In this document: piece by piece, positions 18,349 to 27,110 of the stretch
Position numbering within the stretch: the first letter of the stretch is position 1
Layout: each line of letters opens with the position of its first letter
NCBI GenBank assembly: GCA_039033415.1
Contig: JBCCCR010000011.1
Coordinates: 1-64,000, forward strand
From: Pseudomonadota bacterium
Lineage (GTDB): Bacteria > Pseudomonadota > Gammaproteobacteria > Xanthomonadales > SZUA-38
Direction of reading: 5' to 3'
DNA: 64,000 nt
Made by a program: the position numbers and the translations under genes
Notes under the pieces: model-generated
Told to the model about the DNA's origin: nothing
Databases searched by the model: none
What the model saw: only the letters and a program-made list of their open reading frames with translations

Positions 18349-19682
18349 GCGCCATGACGCCACGTGAAATTGTCCAGGAACTGGACAAACACATCATTGG
18401 CCAGAACGACGCCAAGCGGGCGGTGGCCATTGCGCTGCGCAACCGCTGGCGGCGCATGCAGGTGTCCAAAGACCTGCGCGAAGAAATCACGCCCAAGAAC
18501 ATCCTGATGATCGGCCCCACCGGCGTTGGCAAAACCGAAATTGCCCGACGCCTGGCCGCGCTGGCGGGTTCCCCGTTCGTGAAGGTTGAGGCCACCAAAT
18601 TCACCGAGGTGGGCTACGTCGGTAAAGACGTCGAATCCATCATCCGCGAGCTCGCGGACGTGGCCTTCAACCTGACCCGGGAGCAGGCCATGGCGAGGGT
18701 CCAGAGTCGGGCGGAAGACGCGGCGGAAGACCGCATCCTGGACGCGCTGCTGCCCCGGCGTCAGACGATGGGATTTGCGAACTCACCGACCGAGCCGGTC
18801 GGCGACAACGAGACCCGCCAGAAGCTCCGCCGCAAGCTGCGCGACGGCGAGCTGGACGACCGGGAAATCGAGCTGGAGATCGCCGCCAACGTCGGGGTGG
18901 AGATCATGGCGCCGCCGGGCATGGAAGAGATGACCAGCCAGCTCAGCGATATGTTCAAAAACATCGGCAACATGCGTACCCAGAGCCGCAAGATGACGGT
19001 TAAGGCCGCCCGCCCGGTGCTGATCGAAGAAGAGGCCGGCAAGCTGATCAATCAGGACGAGATCAAGCAGCAGGCGCTCGAGGCGGCGCAGGAAAACGGC
19101 ATCGTATTCATCGACGAGATGGACAAGGTCTGTAAGCGCTCCGAGTACGGTGACGGCGGCAGCATCTCCCGCGAGGGGGTGCAGCGCGACCTGCTGCCGC
19201 TGGTGGAAGGGTCTACCGTCACCACCAAGTACGGCATGCTGCGCACCGACCACATTTTGTTTATCGCCTCGGGCGCTTTTCATCTGGCGCGGCCATCGGA
19301 TCTCATTCCGGAGCTGCAGGGCCGACTGCCGATTCGGGTAGAGCTGTCGGCTCTGGCGGCTGAGGACTTCGAACGGATTCTGACGGAGCCAGACGCGTCG
19401 CTGACGCAGCAGTATGAGGCGCTGCTTGAGACCGAAGGCGTGAATCTCAAGTTTGAGAAAAGTGGGGTCAAGCGGCTGGCTGAGGTGGCGTTCCAGGTCA
19501 ACGAGCGGACCGAAAACATCGGTGCCCGAAGGCTGCACACCATCATGGAGCGGCTGCTGGACAAGATCTCGTTTGAGGCGCCCGACCGCAGCGGCGACAC
19601 CTTTTCGGTCAATGCTGGCTACGTCGACGAGCACCTGACCGAGCTGGTCAAAGACGAAGACCTCAGCAGATACATATTGTAA
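18345..19682 (+). CDS. hslU: HslUV ATPase subunit HslU
   Basis: HslU unfolds substrates and feeds them to HslV. The 445-residue protein begins [20 protein letters not shown] and has Walker [16 protein letters not shown] (about 57-71), the pore motif GYVGKDV, Walker [10 protein letters not shown], and the conserved C-terminal end LSRYIL that inserts into HslV. The start overlaps the hslV stop (ATGA). Upstream in-frame starts are within hslV and are not used. Confidence 0.98.
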   Translation: MSAMTPREIVQELDKHIIGQNDAKRAVAIALRNRWRRMQVSKDLREEITPKNILMIGPTGVGKTEIARRLAALAGSPFVKVEATKFTEVGYVGKDVESIIRELADVAFNLTREQAMARVQSRAEDAAEDRILDALLPRRQTMGFANSPTEPVGDNETRQKLRRKLRDGELDDREIELEIAANVGVEIMAPPGMEEMTSQLSDMFKNIGNMRTQSRKMTVKAARPVLIEEEAGKLINQDEIKQQALEAAQENGIVFIDEMDKVCKRSEYGDGGSISREGVQRDLLPLVEGSTVTTKYGMLRTDHILFIASGAFHLARPSDLIPELQGRLPIRVELSALAAEDFERILTEPDASLTQQYEALLETEGVNLKFEKSGVKRLAEVAFQVNERTENIGARRLHTIMERLLDKISFEAPDRSGDTFSVNAGYVDEHLTELVKDEDLSRYIL

Positions 19683-19691
19683 AGTAGGCCC

Positions 19692-20900
19692 ATGAGCGCA
19701 ATTCCCAAAGACGTGGTCAGCCCACAGCAGGACCAGAAGTTTGACTGGCGCGACCCGCTCGCGCTGGCAGGCCAGCTGGATGAAGAAGAAAACCAGATCG
19801 CTGAGGCGGCGCGGCAGTACTGCCAGGCGCGGCTCCAGACTCGGGTCCTGGACGGTTTCCGTAACGAGACCTTCGACCGGGACATCATGACCGAGATGGG
19901 CGAGCTGGGGCTGCTCGGCGTCACCGTGGCGCCGGAATACGGCGGTTCGGGCATGAGTCACGTGGCGTACGGTCTGATCGCACGGGAAGTGGAGCGGGTC
20001 GACAGCGGCTATCGCTCCGCCATGTCGGTGCAGTCGTCGCTGGTCATGTATCCGATCGAAACGTTTGCCACCGAAGCGATCAAGCAGCGGTGGCTGCCGA
20101 AGCTGGCGACCGGCGAAGCGGTTGGGTGTTTTGGTCTCAGCGAGGCAGACGGCGGGTCCGACCCGGGCGCCATGCGCACCAATGCCAAAAAGGTTGACGG
20201 CGGCTATCTGCTGAACGGCAGCAAGATGTGGATCACCAACTCACCGATCGCCGACGTGGCGGTGGTGTGGGCCAAGCTGGACGGCAAGATCCGCGGCTTT
20301 GTCGTTGAGCGCGGCATGGACGGTTTCACCACGCCGAAGATCGAAGGCAAGGTGTCGCTGCGGGCGTCGGTCACCGGCGAAATTGCCCTCAACGACGTGC
20401 TGGTGCCGGAAGAAAATCTGTTTCCTGAAGTCACCGGTCTGCGCGGCCCCTTCTCCTGTCTGAACAAGGCGCGCTACGGCATCTCCTGGGGCGCCATGGG
20501 CGCGGCGGAGTTCTGCTGGCAGGCTGCCCGTGACTACGCCATGGACCGGATTGTGTTCGGCAAACCCATCGCTGCAACCCAGCTGGTGCAGAAGAAGCTG
20601 GCCGACATGCAGACCGAAATTGCGCTTGGCCTGCAGGGGGCGCTGCAGCTGGGTCGGCTGATCGACAGCGGCGCCTTTGTGCCCGAGGCGATCTCGCTGA
20701 TGAAGCGCAACAACTGCGGCAAGGCCCTGGCCATCGCTCGAGAGGCTCGCGATATTCACGGTGGCAACGGCATCACCGACGAGTATCACGTGATTCGCCA
20801 CATGGTGAACCTCGAAACGGTCAATACCTACGAAGGCACCCACGACGTGCACGCACTCATCCTGGGTCGCGCGCAAACGGGCATTCAGGCCTTTTCTTAG
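19692..20900 (+). CDS. gcdH: Glutaryl-CoA dehydrogenase (acyl-CoA dehydrogenase family)
   Basis: This flavoenzyme oxidises and decarboxylates glutaryl-CoA to crotonyl-CoA in lysine/tryptophan catabolism. GcdH-specific stretches include [33 protein letters not shown] and [20 protein letters not shown], with the catalytic Glu in YEGTHD. Length 402 aa fits. It follows hslU by 9 bp, without a visible terminator. Confidence 0.93.
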   Translation: MSAIPKDVVSPQQDQKFDWRDPLALAGQLDEEENQIAEAARQYCQARLQTRVLDGFRNETFDRDIMTEMGELGLLGVTVAPEYGGSGMSHVAYGLIAREVERVDSGYRSAMSVQSSLVMYPIETFATEAIKQRWLPKLATGEAVGCFGLSEADGGSDPGAMRTNAKKVDGGYLLNGSKMWITNSPIADVAVVWAKLDGKIRGFVVERGMDGFTTPKIEGKVSLRASVTGEIALNDVLVPEENLFPEVTGLRGPFSCLNKARYGISWGAMGAAEFCWQAARDYAMDRIVFGKPIAATQLVQKKLADMQTEIALGLQGALQLGRLIDSGAFVPEAISLMKRNNCGKALAIAREARDIHGGNGITDEYHVIRHMVNLETVNTYEGTHDVHALILGRAQTGIQAFS

Positions 20901-20903
20901 CCT

Positions 20904-21173
20904 TTGGCCAAGAAGCAAAAGCTCAAAAACGAAGCGGAACTGTTTAAGGCGGCCCTGGCCGCCGGCGTGAAATACGCTGAAGACCGCAAGGTTGTGGAGT
21001 TTGAGCCCGGCGACTCCATGGCCGACAAAGCCCTCTACGTCTACCGACTCCTGGTGCACGACAAGCTGCTCGCGCCGCTGCCGGAAACCCAGGTTTCCCA
21101 GAAAGCCATCCGCCACCGCCTCGCGCTGTGGCATGCGCGCAACCTCCCCAAAGACGACCCTCTGCTGAAGTAG
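20904..21173 (+). CDS. DUF5062-like small protein
   Basis: An 89-residue, Lys-rich protein, starting at TTG 20904 three bases after the gcdH stop; the only in-frame ATG is well inside. It reads KLKNEAELFKAALAAGVKYAE followed by YRLLVHDKLLAPLPE, which I recognise as the DUF5062 pattern of gammaproteobacteria. No function is known. Close spacing suggests co-transcription with gcdH. Confidence 0.7.
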   Translation: MAKKQKLKNEAELFKAALAAGVKYAEDRKVVEFEPGDSMADKALYVYRLLVHDKLLAPLPETQVSQKAIRHRLALWHARNLPKDDPLLK

Positions 21174-21277
21174 CGGCCGCATCGCTGCGGTCCCGGTAGC
21201 GAGGAGATTTCCTTCGACAATGAAGAAAGCCGCCTGTGGTGGGTACTATCCAGCACAACCACACAGGAATTTCTATC

Positions 21278-21961
21278 ATGTCTATTCGAACTGTTGTGCT
21301 GCTGGCAGCCGTGCTGCTCGTTGGCGGCTGCGAAGCTGAACAACCGATTTCCACCGACGGCGGTCAACCGCTGTCGGTGATCCAGACTTATGAGGTGGAG
21401 GCCGGTACGGCCCGCGAAATCGCCACGGTGCTGCAGGAGCTGATCCACGATTTGGACGCCCGGGCTCGGGCTCTTGGCGACAATCTGGTGGTGGTCAGCG
21501 CGCCGGCGTCGCTTCAGCAGGGTGTTAGCAGCCTGATTAAGGAGTTTGAGCGCACGCCAGAAGCCGCGCCGGTGCGGGTGAGGCTGCACTACTGGCTGGT
21601 CGGTGGAAAGGCCTCGGATCAAGTTCAGGTTCCCGATACGCTGGGCTCGATCGCGGACGCGTTGACCACGCTCACCGACGCTGCCGGTCCGCTGGCATTT
21701 CGGCGGATCGACTATCTACAGCAGGTGCTCGCCAGCGGTCGCGGTGCTGGGTCTGTGCACGGCGCCGTAATGAACGCCGAGAGTCGAGTTGCGGTGTCTG
21801 ACGGCAACATCGGCGTCGATCTGAATCTGCGGAAAAAGCAGCATCACGTGGGTGCCTACGTCGAGCTGGCCGACGGTGAGACAGTGCTGCTGGCGCAGAT
21901 GGGCGCAGACGGGGAGGAGGATGAGACCCTGCTGTTTGTGGTGCGCGCGGAAACCTTCTGA
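21278..21961 (+). CDS. Lipoprotein with secretin-N-domain-like region, ECF sigma operon
   Basis: A signal peptide ends in the lipobox LLVGGC. The rest (about 210 residues) reads YEVEAGTAREIATVLQELI, then NLVVVSAPASLQQGVSSLIKEFE, a pattern like the short N-domains of secretins. The C-terminal half is beta-rich with no recognised motif. ATG 21278 has AGGAA 8 bp upstream. It is followed after 12 bp by an ECF sigma factor and an anti-sigma-like protein, so it could be a target or sensor of that pair. Family not identified. Confidence 0.75.
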   Translation: MSIRTVVLLAAVLLVGGCEAEQPISTDGGQPLSVIQTYEVEAGTAREIATVLQELIHDLDARARALGDNLVVVSAPASLQQGVSSLIKEFERTPEAAPVRVRLHYWLVGGKASDQVQVPDTLGSIADALTTLTDAAGPLAFRRIDYLQQVLASGRGAGSVHGAVMNAESRVAVSDGNIGVDLNLRKKQHHVGAYVELADGETVLLAQMGADGEEDETLLFVVRAETF

Positions 21962-21973
21962 ACGGACCTTCCG

Positions 21974-22459
21974 TTGCTCCGGCAAGAGGATCTCGAGGCG
22001 CTGTTTGTGAAGCGGGAACGCTCGCTGTTCAACATCGCCCTGCGCTGGACCTTCAACGAAGCCCAGGCTGACGAGCTGGTGCAGGAGGCGTTTCTACGGG
22101 TCTGGCAGCAGCGTCGTCGCGTGGTGCCGGAAACCGCCAACGCCTACCTGTACCAGACGCTCAATCGCCTGGCGATGAAACTCGCCCGACGGCGCACCGT
22201 ATGGCGGCGGGTAAAGACGCTTCTCGGTTCTGGAGACGCCAGCCAGGATTGGCTTTTGCCCGCTGACCAGTACGACCGAATCGAGGTGCAAGAAGCGATT
22301 CAGGCGCTGCCGGACGGTCAACGTGCCGTGCTGCTTATGGCGGAGTTTTCTGGGCTGTCTCAGAAGGAAATTGGCCAGGCGCTCAACTTACCGACCGGCA
22401 CGGTGGGGTCACGCCGCCACGCTGCGCTTGCAAAACTCAAGGAGTTGCTCGATGGATGA
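21974..22459 (+). CDS. ECF-type RNA polymerase sigma factor
   Basis: A 161-residue sigma factor with region 2 (LFNIALRWTFNEAQADELVQEAF, helix binding the -10) and region 4 (ALPDGQRAVLLMAEFSGLSQKEIGQALNLPTGTV, the -35-binding helix-turn-helix). No ATG is available at the N-terminus; I use TTG 21974, with GTG 22007 as an alternative. It lies between a lipoprotein and a membrane-anchored small protein, with 8 bp overlap to the latter. Confidence 0.88.
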   Translation: MLRQEDLEALFVKRERSLFNIALRWTFNEAQADELVQEAFLRVWQQRRRVVPETANAYLYQTLNRLAMKLARRRTVWRRVKTLLGSGDASQDWLLPADQYDRIEVQEAIQALPDGQRAVLLMAEFSGLSQKEIGQALNLPTGTVGSRRHAALAKLKELLDG

Positions 22460-22799
22460 CAGGTTCGGTCTGAAAAACGTCGCGCCGCCGCCCGGTGGGC
22501 TTTCTCGGCTACAGCGCCGGCTAAGCCGCGAAAACCGCGAGCCGGCCAGGCTTGGTTGGATTGGGGTCGCTGCCGCCACGCTGCTCGCCGTATCCCGGGT
22601 GCTTCAGCCGCCGGCTTCCGAGGTCCCCGCATGGGCCCGGGATCATCCCAGGCTGAGGATCACCGACGGCGTCCAGTCGTCGCTGACGCTCAAGCAGGGG
22701 TCAGCGAAGCGCCTGGCCGCGTCGTCCGGCGTGACGGTCTATCTGGTAGACGTGACCGAACCCCGAGAGCTTGCCTCTACGGCCGGACCACCGGACTAA
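22452..22799 (+). CDS. Membrane-anchored anti-sigma-like small protein
   Basis: A 115-residue protein begins MDDRFGLKNVAPPPGGLSRL, a Pro-Gly-rich start seen in proteins encoded beside ECF sigma factors. One membrane segment (about 37-54, WIGVAAATLLAVSRVL) follows, then a short periplasmic part. It has no zinc-binding His-x3-Cys-x2-Cys motif. The 8-bp overlap with the sigma gene indicates translational coupling and supports an anti-sigma role, but that role is inference. Confidence 0.65.
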   Translation: MDDRFGLKNVAPPPGGLSRLQRRLSRENREPARLGWIGVAAATLLAVSRVLQPPASEVPAWARDHPRLRITDGVQSSLTLKQGSAKRLAASSGVTVYLVDVTEPRELASTAGPPD

Positions 22800-23085
22800 G
22801 CGTGCGTCAGTGTTCCGGCGTATCCCTGCTGCGGGCGTCAGAAATGAGGTGACTGATGATTCGCCAACCGTCGGGCCGCTATTCGAAGAAGCTAGCGAAC
22901 AGCAGAATCCTGCGTGGGGCCATTGGGTAATCTACGGGTTGCTCTAAGAACTGAACGCGCCTGCTAGACAGACACACTCACGGGATTTTTGCCACATGGC
23001 AAGCGGGGCGGAGTTCCTGGCGCCCGGTCGACAACCGATTCAGGCTGAGCAACGTCAACCGCGGTTCCGCCGGCGGCGCTGGGGC
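22800..23085. other. 286-bp stretch without a supported gene
   Basis: Short open frames exist on both strands but none has a ribosome site, family motif or convincing codon use. No hairpin followed by a T-run is visible after the anti-sigma-like gene. Confidence 0.5.
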
Positions 23086-23286
23086 TCAGGGCGTTTGGGC
23101 TTCGAACCCATCCGACAGAATTTCTTCGGGCAGACATTCGACCTGAACCGCCGCCAGTTCGGTGTCATAGGTGATGGCGGTGTAGCGACAGATCTGCTGG
23201 CCGCAGCTGGCAATGCGGCTAAAGGGGTTGACGGTCAGGGCGGGACAGCTCGCTGTGAGCGTGCCGAAAAGAAAAATCACGGTCAT
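23086..23286 (-). CDS. Possible small secreted protein with C-terminal DGFE tag
   Basis: A 66-residue frame opens with a hydrophobic, signal-peptide-like segment (MTVIFLFGTLTASCPA), contains four further cysteines and ends EEILSDGFEAQTP. The DGFE ending matches that of three larger exported proteins in this window, which is the main reason to believe it. The ribosome site is weak, and the protein is short enough to be spurious. Confidence 0.45.
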   Translation of the reverse strand: MTVIFLFGTLTASCPALTVNPFSRIASCGQQICRYTAITYDTELAAVQVECLPEEILSDGFEAQTP

Positions 23287-23329
23287 GAATGTTGGCCTCA
23301 GACAACTTGAGGCAGTCTAGTCAGCGAAC

Positions 23330-23346
23330 CTTAACTTGCCGTTAAG
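23330..23346. promoter_or_regulatory. Inverted repeat CTTAAC-N5-GTTAAG
   Basis: A perfect 6-bp inverted repeat lies 44 bp upstream of the small minus-strand ORF, followed by a further GTTAAC at 23352-23357. It could be an operator, but there is no assigned regulator. Confidence 0.2.
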
Positions 23347-23546
23347 TCGCAGTTAACCGACAAGAAGCGATCCCGAGGATCATTTCCAGATCAGTTCGGC
23401 GCTACCCCATGCCACCAGCCAACGTGCTCTCGGAAATGGTGTCGCAAAGTGTGCGGCAATTCGGATCGGCAACGATCGCTTTTTCCTCGCGCCGCAGGGA
23501 ATCCCTGCCGTCGAACTGAACCGATGGTTGGCTTTTCGGCTGAACG

Positions 23547-24224
23547 CTACGGACGTTTGCTCGCCAGATGCGTGGCCACCAGCATGGCTAGGAGCACGGC
23601 GAGGTACAGCTGACCGATGATCGCCTCAACCGCGGCCAGCATGCGCGCACCGCTGCTGACCGGCGTGATGTCGCCGTAACCCAGGGTCGTTAGGGTGACG
23701 AAGCTGAAGTAAAAGGCGTGGTCTACGGACGCGTTGGGCGCGAGACCGTCGATGGCGTCGGGCGCCATGGTCACCAGCGCCCGATAGAGCAGAGCGAACG
23801 CCAGTCCAATCGTGAGATAAATGTTGATACCGCCGTAGATCACGTCTTTGCTGATATGTCTCCGCCGCCCAAATACATCTCGCGCCAGGACAAGAGACAC
23901 AACGGCGAAGCAAGCGGCTCCAGAGAGTTGGGTCAGGGCTGCCGGAAGTCCCGTCAGTTGGAACCACACACCCGCCAGCGTTATCACGGAAAGCGCCCCG
24001 ACGCTCGCGACCTGAACCAGGCTGTGGCTGACGCTCCAGACGGCTGCCAATATGACGGCGGTGAAGAGCCCTGGCAGCAGTGATCCGAGCTGGACAAACT
24101 CGGAGATCAACGGGCCGATCAACAGCATCCCCGCTATCGTTAGCGTGAGGGCCTGATAGCCGCCCTCACCAGGCTGCAAGCGCTTCGCGCTCACGGGTAC
24201 GATGTCGGCCTGTCGGCGACCCAA
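23547..24224 (-). CDS. Potassium-channel-like ion channel (Ion_trans_2 pore)
   Basis: The protein has about six hydrophobic segments and a pore loop with the selectivity signature TLTTLGYGDITPVS before the last helix. There is no voltage-sensor Arg/Lys ladder and no RCK/TrkA domain. The start is uncertain: TTG 24224 and GTG 24194 are both possible, and a hydrophobic stretch (FLLSLLLIARHI) lies just upstream in another frame, which may mean a frameshift or sequencing error. Function is probably a K+ leak or osmotic response; inference from the pore only. Confidence 0.8.
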   Translation of the reverse strand: MGRRQADIVPVSAKRLQPGEGGYQALTLTIAGMLLIGPLISEFVQLGSLLPGLFTAVILAAVWSVSHSLVQVASVGALSVITLAGVWFQLTGLPAALTQLSGAACFAVVSLVLARDVFGRRRHISKDVIYGGINIYLTIGLAFALLYRALVTMAPDAIDGLAPNASVDHAFYFSFVTLTTLGYGDITPVSSGARMLAAVEAIIGQLYLAVLLAMLVATHLASKRP

Positions 24225-24713
24225 TGTGCCGCGCGATCAGCAGCAGGCTGAGCAGGAAGCCCGCTGGGTGCGTACCCGCACGCCGCCGAAGAGCTCAGAT
24301 TCTTGTCGGTGTATTGATTCATGTTCTACTCGTCCTGTGCTGCCGGCGTGCCCGCAGCGGCAGTGTACCTTTTGTGTCATTTTTCCGATTGCGGGATGTT
24401 AGGCCCACCGGCGCTATTCGAGACTTCGGCGAGGTCTGCAAGCCGCTTGCGGCCCCCGCCGGTGTAGACGAGGTGGTTATGAGGAGAGGAATCGTTGACC
24501 CGTCTTAGGCCTTACCCGACTCGCTAGCGATCAATTGCCGCAGCCGCGCTTTTCTTAGTGCTGTGCTCGGGGCCATCGGGGGCGGAGGACTACAGTCGCC
24601 AGAAAAGATAGCCACAGAGAAGGCTGAGCGCGACGGCTGGCTCCGGCAGATGAGCATGGCGTCGAGCGAACTGACACTCGGCATTTTTTGGGTCCTGCAC
24701 AAACCTGTAGCTG
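24225..24713. other. 489-bp intergenic stretch
   Basis: No gene is supported here. A 43-codon minus-strand frame at 24191-24322 (starting MNQYTDKNL) and a hydrophobic piece in a second frame hint at a frameshifted 5' end of the channel gene. The rest shows no motif, terminator or promoter I can defend. Confidence 0.4.
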
Positions 24714-26249
24714 CTAGAGCTGGTTCTCGATCGGCAGCAGAGAGAGGAAAAAGCTGCTGAGGCGGCGTCCAACGCCAGCTTCCGGCTCGCTGCCGCGATG
24801 CTCACTGTTCCAGCTCAACCGATCGCGCTCGTCCAGAGTCAGCCGCCAGCTCCGCTCGGCCGCAAGCTGTTCTTCAATGGCGTCCGCAAGCTGGCCGGCG
24901 AGCGCCGGACTCTCAATGATGAGAGCCATTTCCGTGTTCAGCGCCGCTGACCGGGGGTCGAGATTGAACGTCCCGACAAAGGCAGTCCGGCGGTCAAAGA
25001 CCGCCACCTTGCTGTGGATACCCCAGGTGCCGGGTCTTTTTGGCTGGGAGGGCTTCAGCTCATAAAGCTCAAGGCCGTTGCGGAGCAGCGGCTTGCGGTA
25101 TTTGCCGTAGCCCGAGTGGGCAATCGCATGGTTGTTGGAGGCGAGCGAGTTGGTTGAAATTGTGACCTTCGTGCCGCTTTCGACCAGCTGTCCGAGCCCC
25201 TCGACGCCCGCCTTACCGGGAATGAAATAGGCGGACTGAAGAATCACGCTGTCGCTGGTGTCCCGAATCAGATCGCGCAGGGCCGGCAGCACGTTGGACT
25301 GGTAGCGCTTCGGATTGTCCACCTTGCCCGGGTCATCGACCACCAGCCTGGCCGGCGCCCAGTGAAACAGCGGCAGCGACTCGGACAGAATTTCTCTCGG
25401 GTCATCTTCGGTGACGGCGGCAAAATAGCCCTGGCTGAGCAGATCCTCGTAGCTGGTGACGGCCCTGGACCCTGCCAGTGCGGCGACCGGGTAGGCCGAG
25501 GAGCTGTTCCAGTACGCGTCGAAGCTGGCCGACACCTCGGGGACAATGGGGCCCACCGCCACAACCTCGCTGTCAAAAAAGTTGAAGTCCTCATCCTGGT
25601 CAAAGTATTCGTCGCCGATATTGCGTCCGCCCAGAATGGCCATCTGATTGTCGACCGCAAAAATCTTGTTGTGCATGCGGCGGTTAATCTGCCCGAAGCG
25701 AAACGCCAGCTCGGTCAGCTGGCGAAGCGGCGCAAACCTTTTTCGGGTTTTCTTCGGATTGAAATAACGCACTTCGATGTTGGGGTGCGACGAAAATCGT
25801 GCTACCTCGATGTCGCGCCCGGCCTCAAAGATATCGTCGAGCAGGATGCGCACCCGGACGCCCCGGTCGGCCGCGCGTACCAGCTCGGCGGCGAGCTCCC
25901 GCCCGGCGCGGTCCCGGTTCCAGAGGTAATACTGGAGGTCGATCGACCGTTCAGCGACACGGCAGAGCTGGATCCGGGCGTCCAGTGCATTCCCACCGTC
26001 GAGCAGCAGCAGGAACCCGGACAGGCCGGGATGGGCCGACTGCTGGGGCGCCAGAATTTCAGCTAGCGGCGTGTCTTGTGTGTTCTCCGGGGCATAGCTG
26101 GCAGGCCGCTGTGATTCGTCGATTCGCAGCGACGCACAGCCGGTCAACAGCAGCGAAAGTAAGACCAGGGCCAGTGGCCAGGGGGCCCGGTGCTGGTGTC
26201 CTGGTGTGGGGTCGCCGAAGGCGTTGAAAGGACGCGTTGCGCTGATCAC
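24714..26249 (-). CDS. Phospholipase D superfamily lipoprotein (cardiolipin-synthase-like)
   Basis: An N-terminal hydrophobic segment ends in a lipobox (LSLLLTGC, Cys38). Two HKD motifs follow: MHNKIFAVDNQMAILGGRN and IHSKVAVFDRRTAFVGTFN, the paired catalytic sites of PLD-type phosphatidyltransferases. YYLWNRDRAGRELAAEL is another family feature. Length 511 aa with the lipobox resembles outer-membrane or periplasmic ClsC/YmdC-like members rather than classic inner-membrane cardiolipin synthase. GTG 26249 is the only start ahead of the lipobox. Substrate is unproven. Confidence 0.88.
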   Translation of the reverse strand: MISATRPFNAFGDPTPGHQHRAPWPLALVLLSLLLTGCASLRIDESQRPASYAPENTQDTPLAEILAPQQSAHPGLSGFLLLLDGGNALDARIQLCRVAERSIDLQYYLWNRDRAGRELAAELVRAADRGVRVRILLDDIFEAGRDIEVARFSSHPNIEVRYFNPKKTRKRFAPLRQLTELAFRFGQINRRMHNKIFAVDNQMAILGGRNIGDEYFDQDEDFNFFDSEVVAVGPIVPEVSASFDAYWNSSSAYPVAALAGSRAVTSYEDLLSQGYFAAVTEDDPREILSESLPLFHWAPARLVVDDPGKVDNPKRYQSNVLPALRDLIRDTSDSVILQSAYFIPGKAGVEGLGQLVESGTKVTISTNSLASNNHAIAHSGYGKYRKPLLRNGLELYELKPSQPKRPGTWGIHSKVAVFDRRTAFVGTFNLDPRSAALNTEMALIIESPALAGQLADAIEEQLAAERSWRLTLDERDRLSWNSEHRGSEPEAGVGRRLSSFFLSLLPIENQL

Positions 26250-26372
26250 AGCGCGAGTGTCTCACGCCTATCGGCTGACCTGAAGGCAAGGCCGGCCAGG
26301 TTGGGGCCTAGCGAGGTCAAACGATCTTGTGCGCCGCGTCCGGCCGCCTGGCTTTTCCGGCATAATGCGCCA

Positions 26373-27110
26373 ATGGTCCAGCCCCTGCGCGATACAGCGC
26401 TGTTTCTCGACGTTGACGGCACGCTGCTGGAAATCCAGGATCAGCCCGATGCGGTGATCAGCAACCCCTCATTGACCGACCTGCTGCTAGCTCTGGCGCA
26501 ACGTCTCGGCGGCGCACTCGCCCTGGTGAGCGGCCGTCCTATCGACGAAATCGATCGGATTTTTGCACCGCAGGTTTTCTGCGCGGCCGGCGGACACGGC
26601 GTTCAGGTAAGGCTACCGGATGGATCGCTCGAAACCCATCCGACCCGTCTTCCGGCTTCGACCGTCCAGCTTCTGCAGGACGGGTTAAAGGGGCATTCCG
26701 GTACGTTCCTGGAGCGCAAAAGCCACGGGCTGGCGCTGCATTATCGCGCCAATCCGCAAGCCGGCGAGGCGGTTCGGCGACTCGCTGACGGGGCGCTGGA
26801 AGACCTGAGCCGGCGAGGTGAGCAATTTGAACTGCTGTCGGGCAAAATGGTGGTTGAGCTGGTTCCGCATGACGTCAATAAAGGAGGCGCCATCAATCGC
26901 CTGATGCAGCACCCCATTTTTGCCGGCAGAGCGCCGGTTTTTGTCGGTGACGACGTCACCGATGAGTATGGATTCAGCGCCGTGAACTCGCTGGGTGGTC
27001 AATCGCTCAAAGTCGGGCCGGCGGATACCCCTACAGCGGCGCGCGAACAGCTCGAAGACGTCGCGGCGGTGCACCGCTGGCTGAGCAGCCTGCTGGAGTC
27101 GGCCGCATGA
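26373..27110 (+). CDS. otsB: Trehalose-6-phosphate phosphatase
   Basis: A HAD-superfamily phosphatase of 245 aa: the nucleophile motif LFLDVDGTLLEI places the catalytic Asp at 13 and the acid/base Asp at 15; LVSGRPIDEID, ERKSHGLALHYR and FVGDDVTDEYGF are OtsB features. It dephosphorylates trehalose-6-phosphate. I chose ATG 26373; the upstream extension is antisense to the PLD gene start. The stop overlaps the next gene by 4 bp. Confidence 0.95.
   Translation: MVQPLRDTALFLDVDGTLLEIQDQPDAVISNPSLTDLLLALAQRLGGALALVSGRPIDEIDRIFAPQVFCAAGGHGVQVRLPDGSLETHPTRLPASTVQLLQDGLKGHSGTFLERKSHGLALHYRANPQAGEAVRRLADGALEDLSRRGEQFELLSGKMVVELVPHDVNKGGAINRLMQHPIFAGRAPVFVGDDVTDEYGFSAVNSLGGQSLKVGPADTPTAAREQLEDVAAVHRWLSSLLESAA

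Noticed and set aside
18783-19961. Long open frame antisense to hslU and gcdH
   Set aside because: It spans two convincing plus-strand genes and encodes no recognisable domain.
20241-21182. Open frame antisense to gcdH and DUF5062
   Set aside because: Covers two supported genes and has no ribosome site or domain.
22983-23310. Plus-strand frame opposite the small GFE ORF
   Set aside because: Arg/Gln-rich, no motif, no ribosome site; the opposite strand has a more sensible product.
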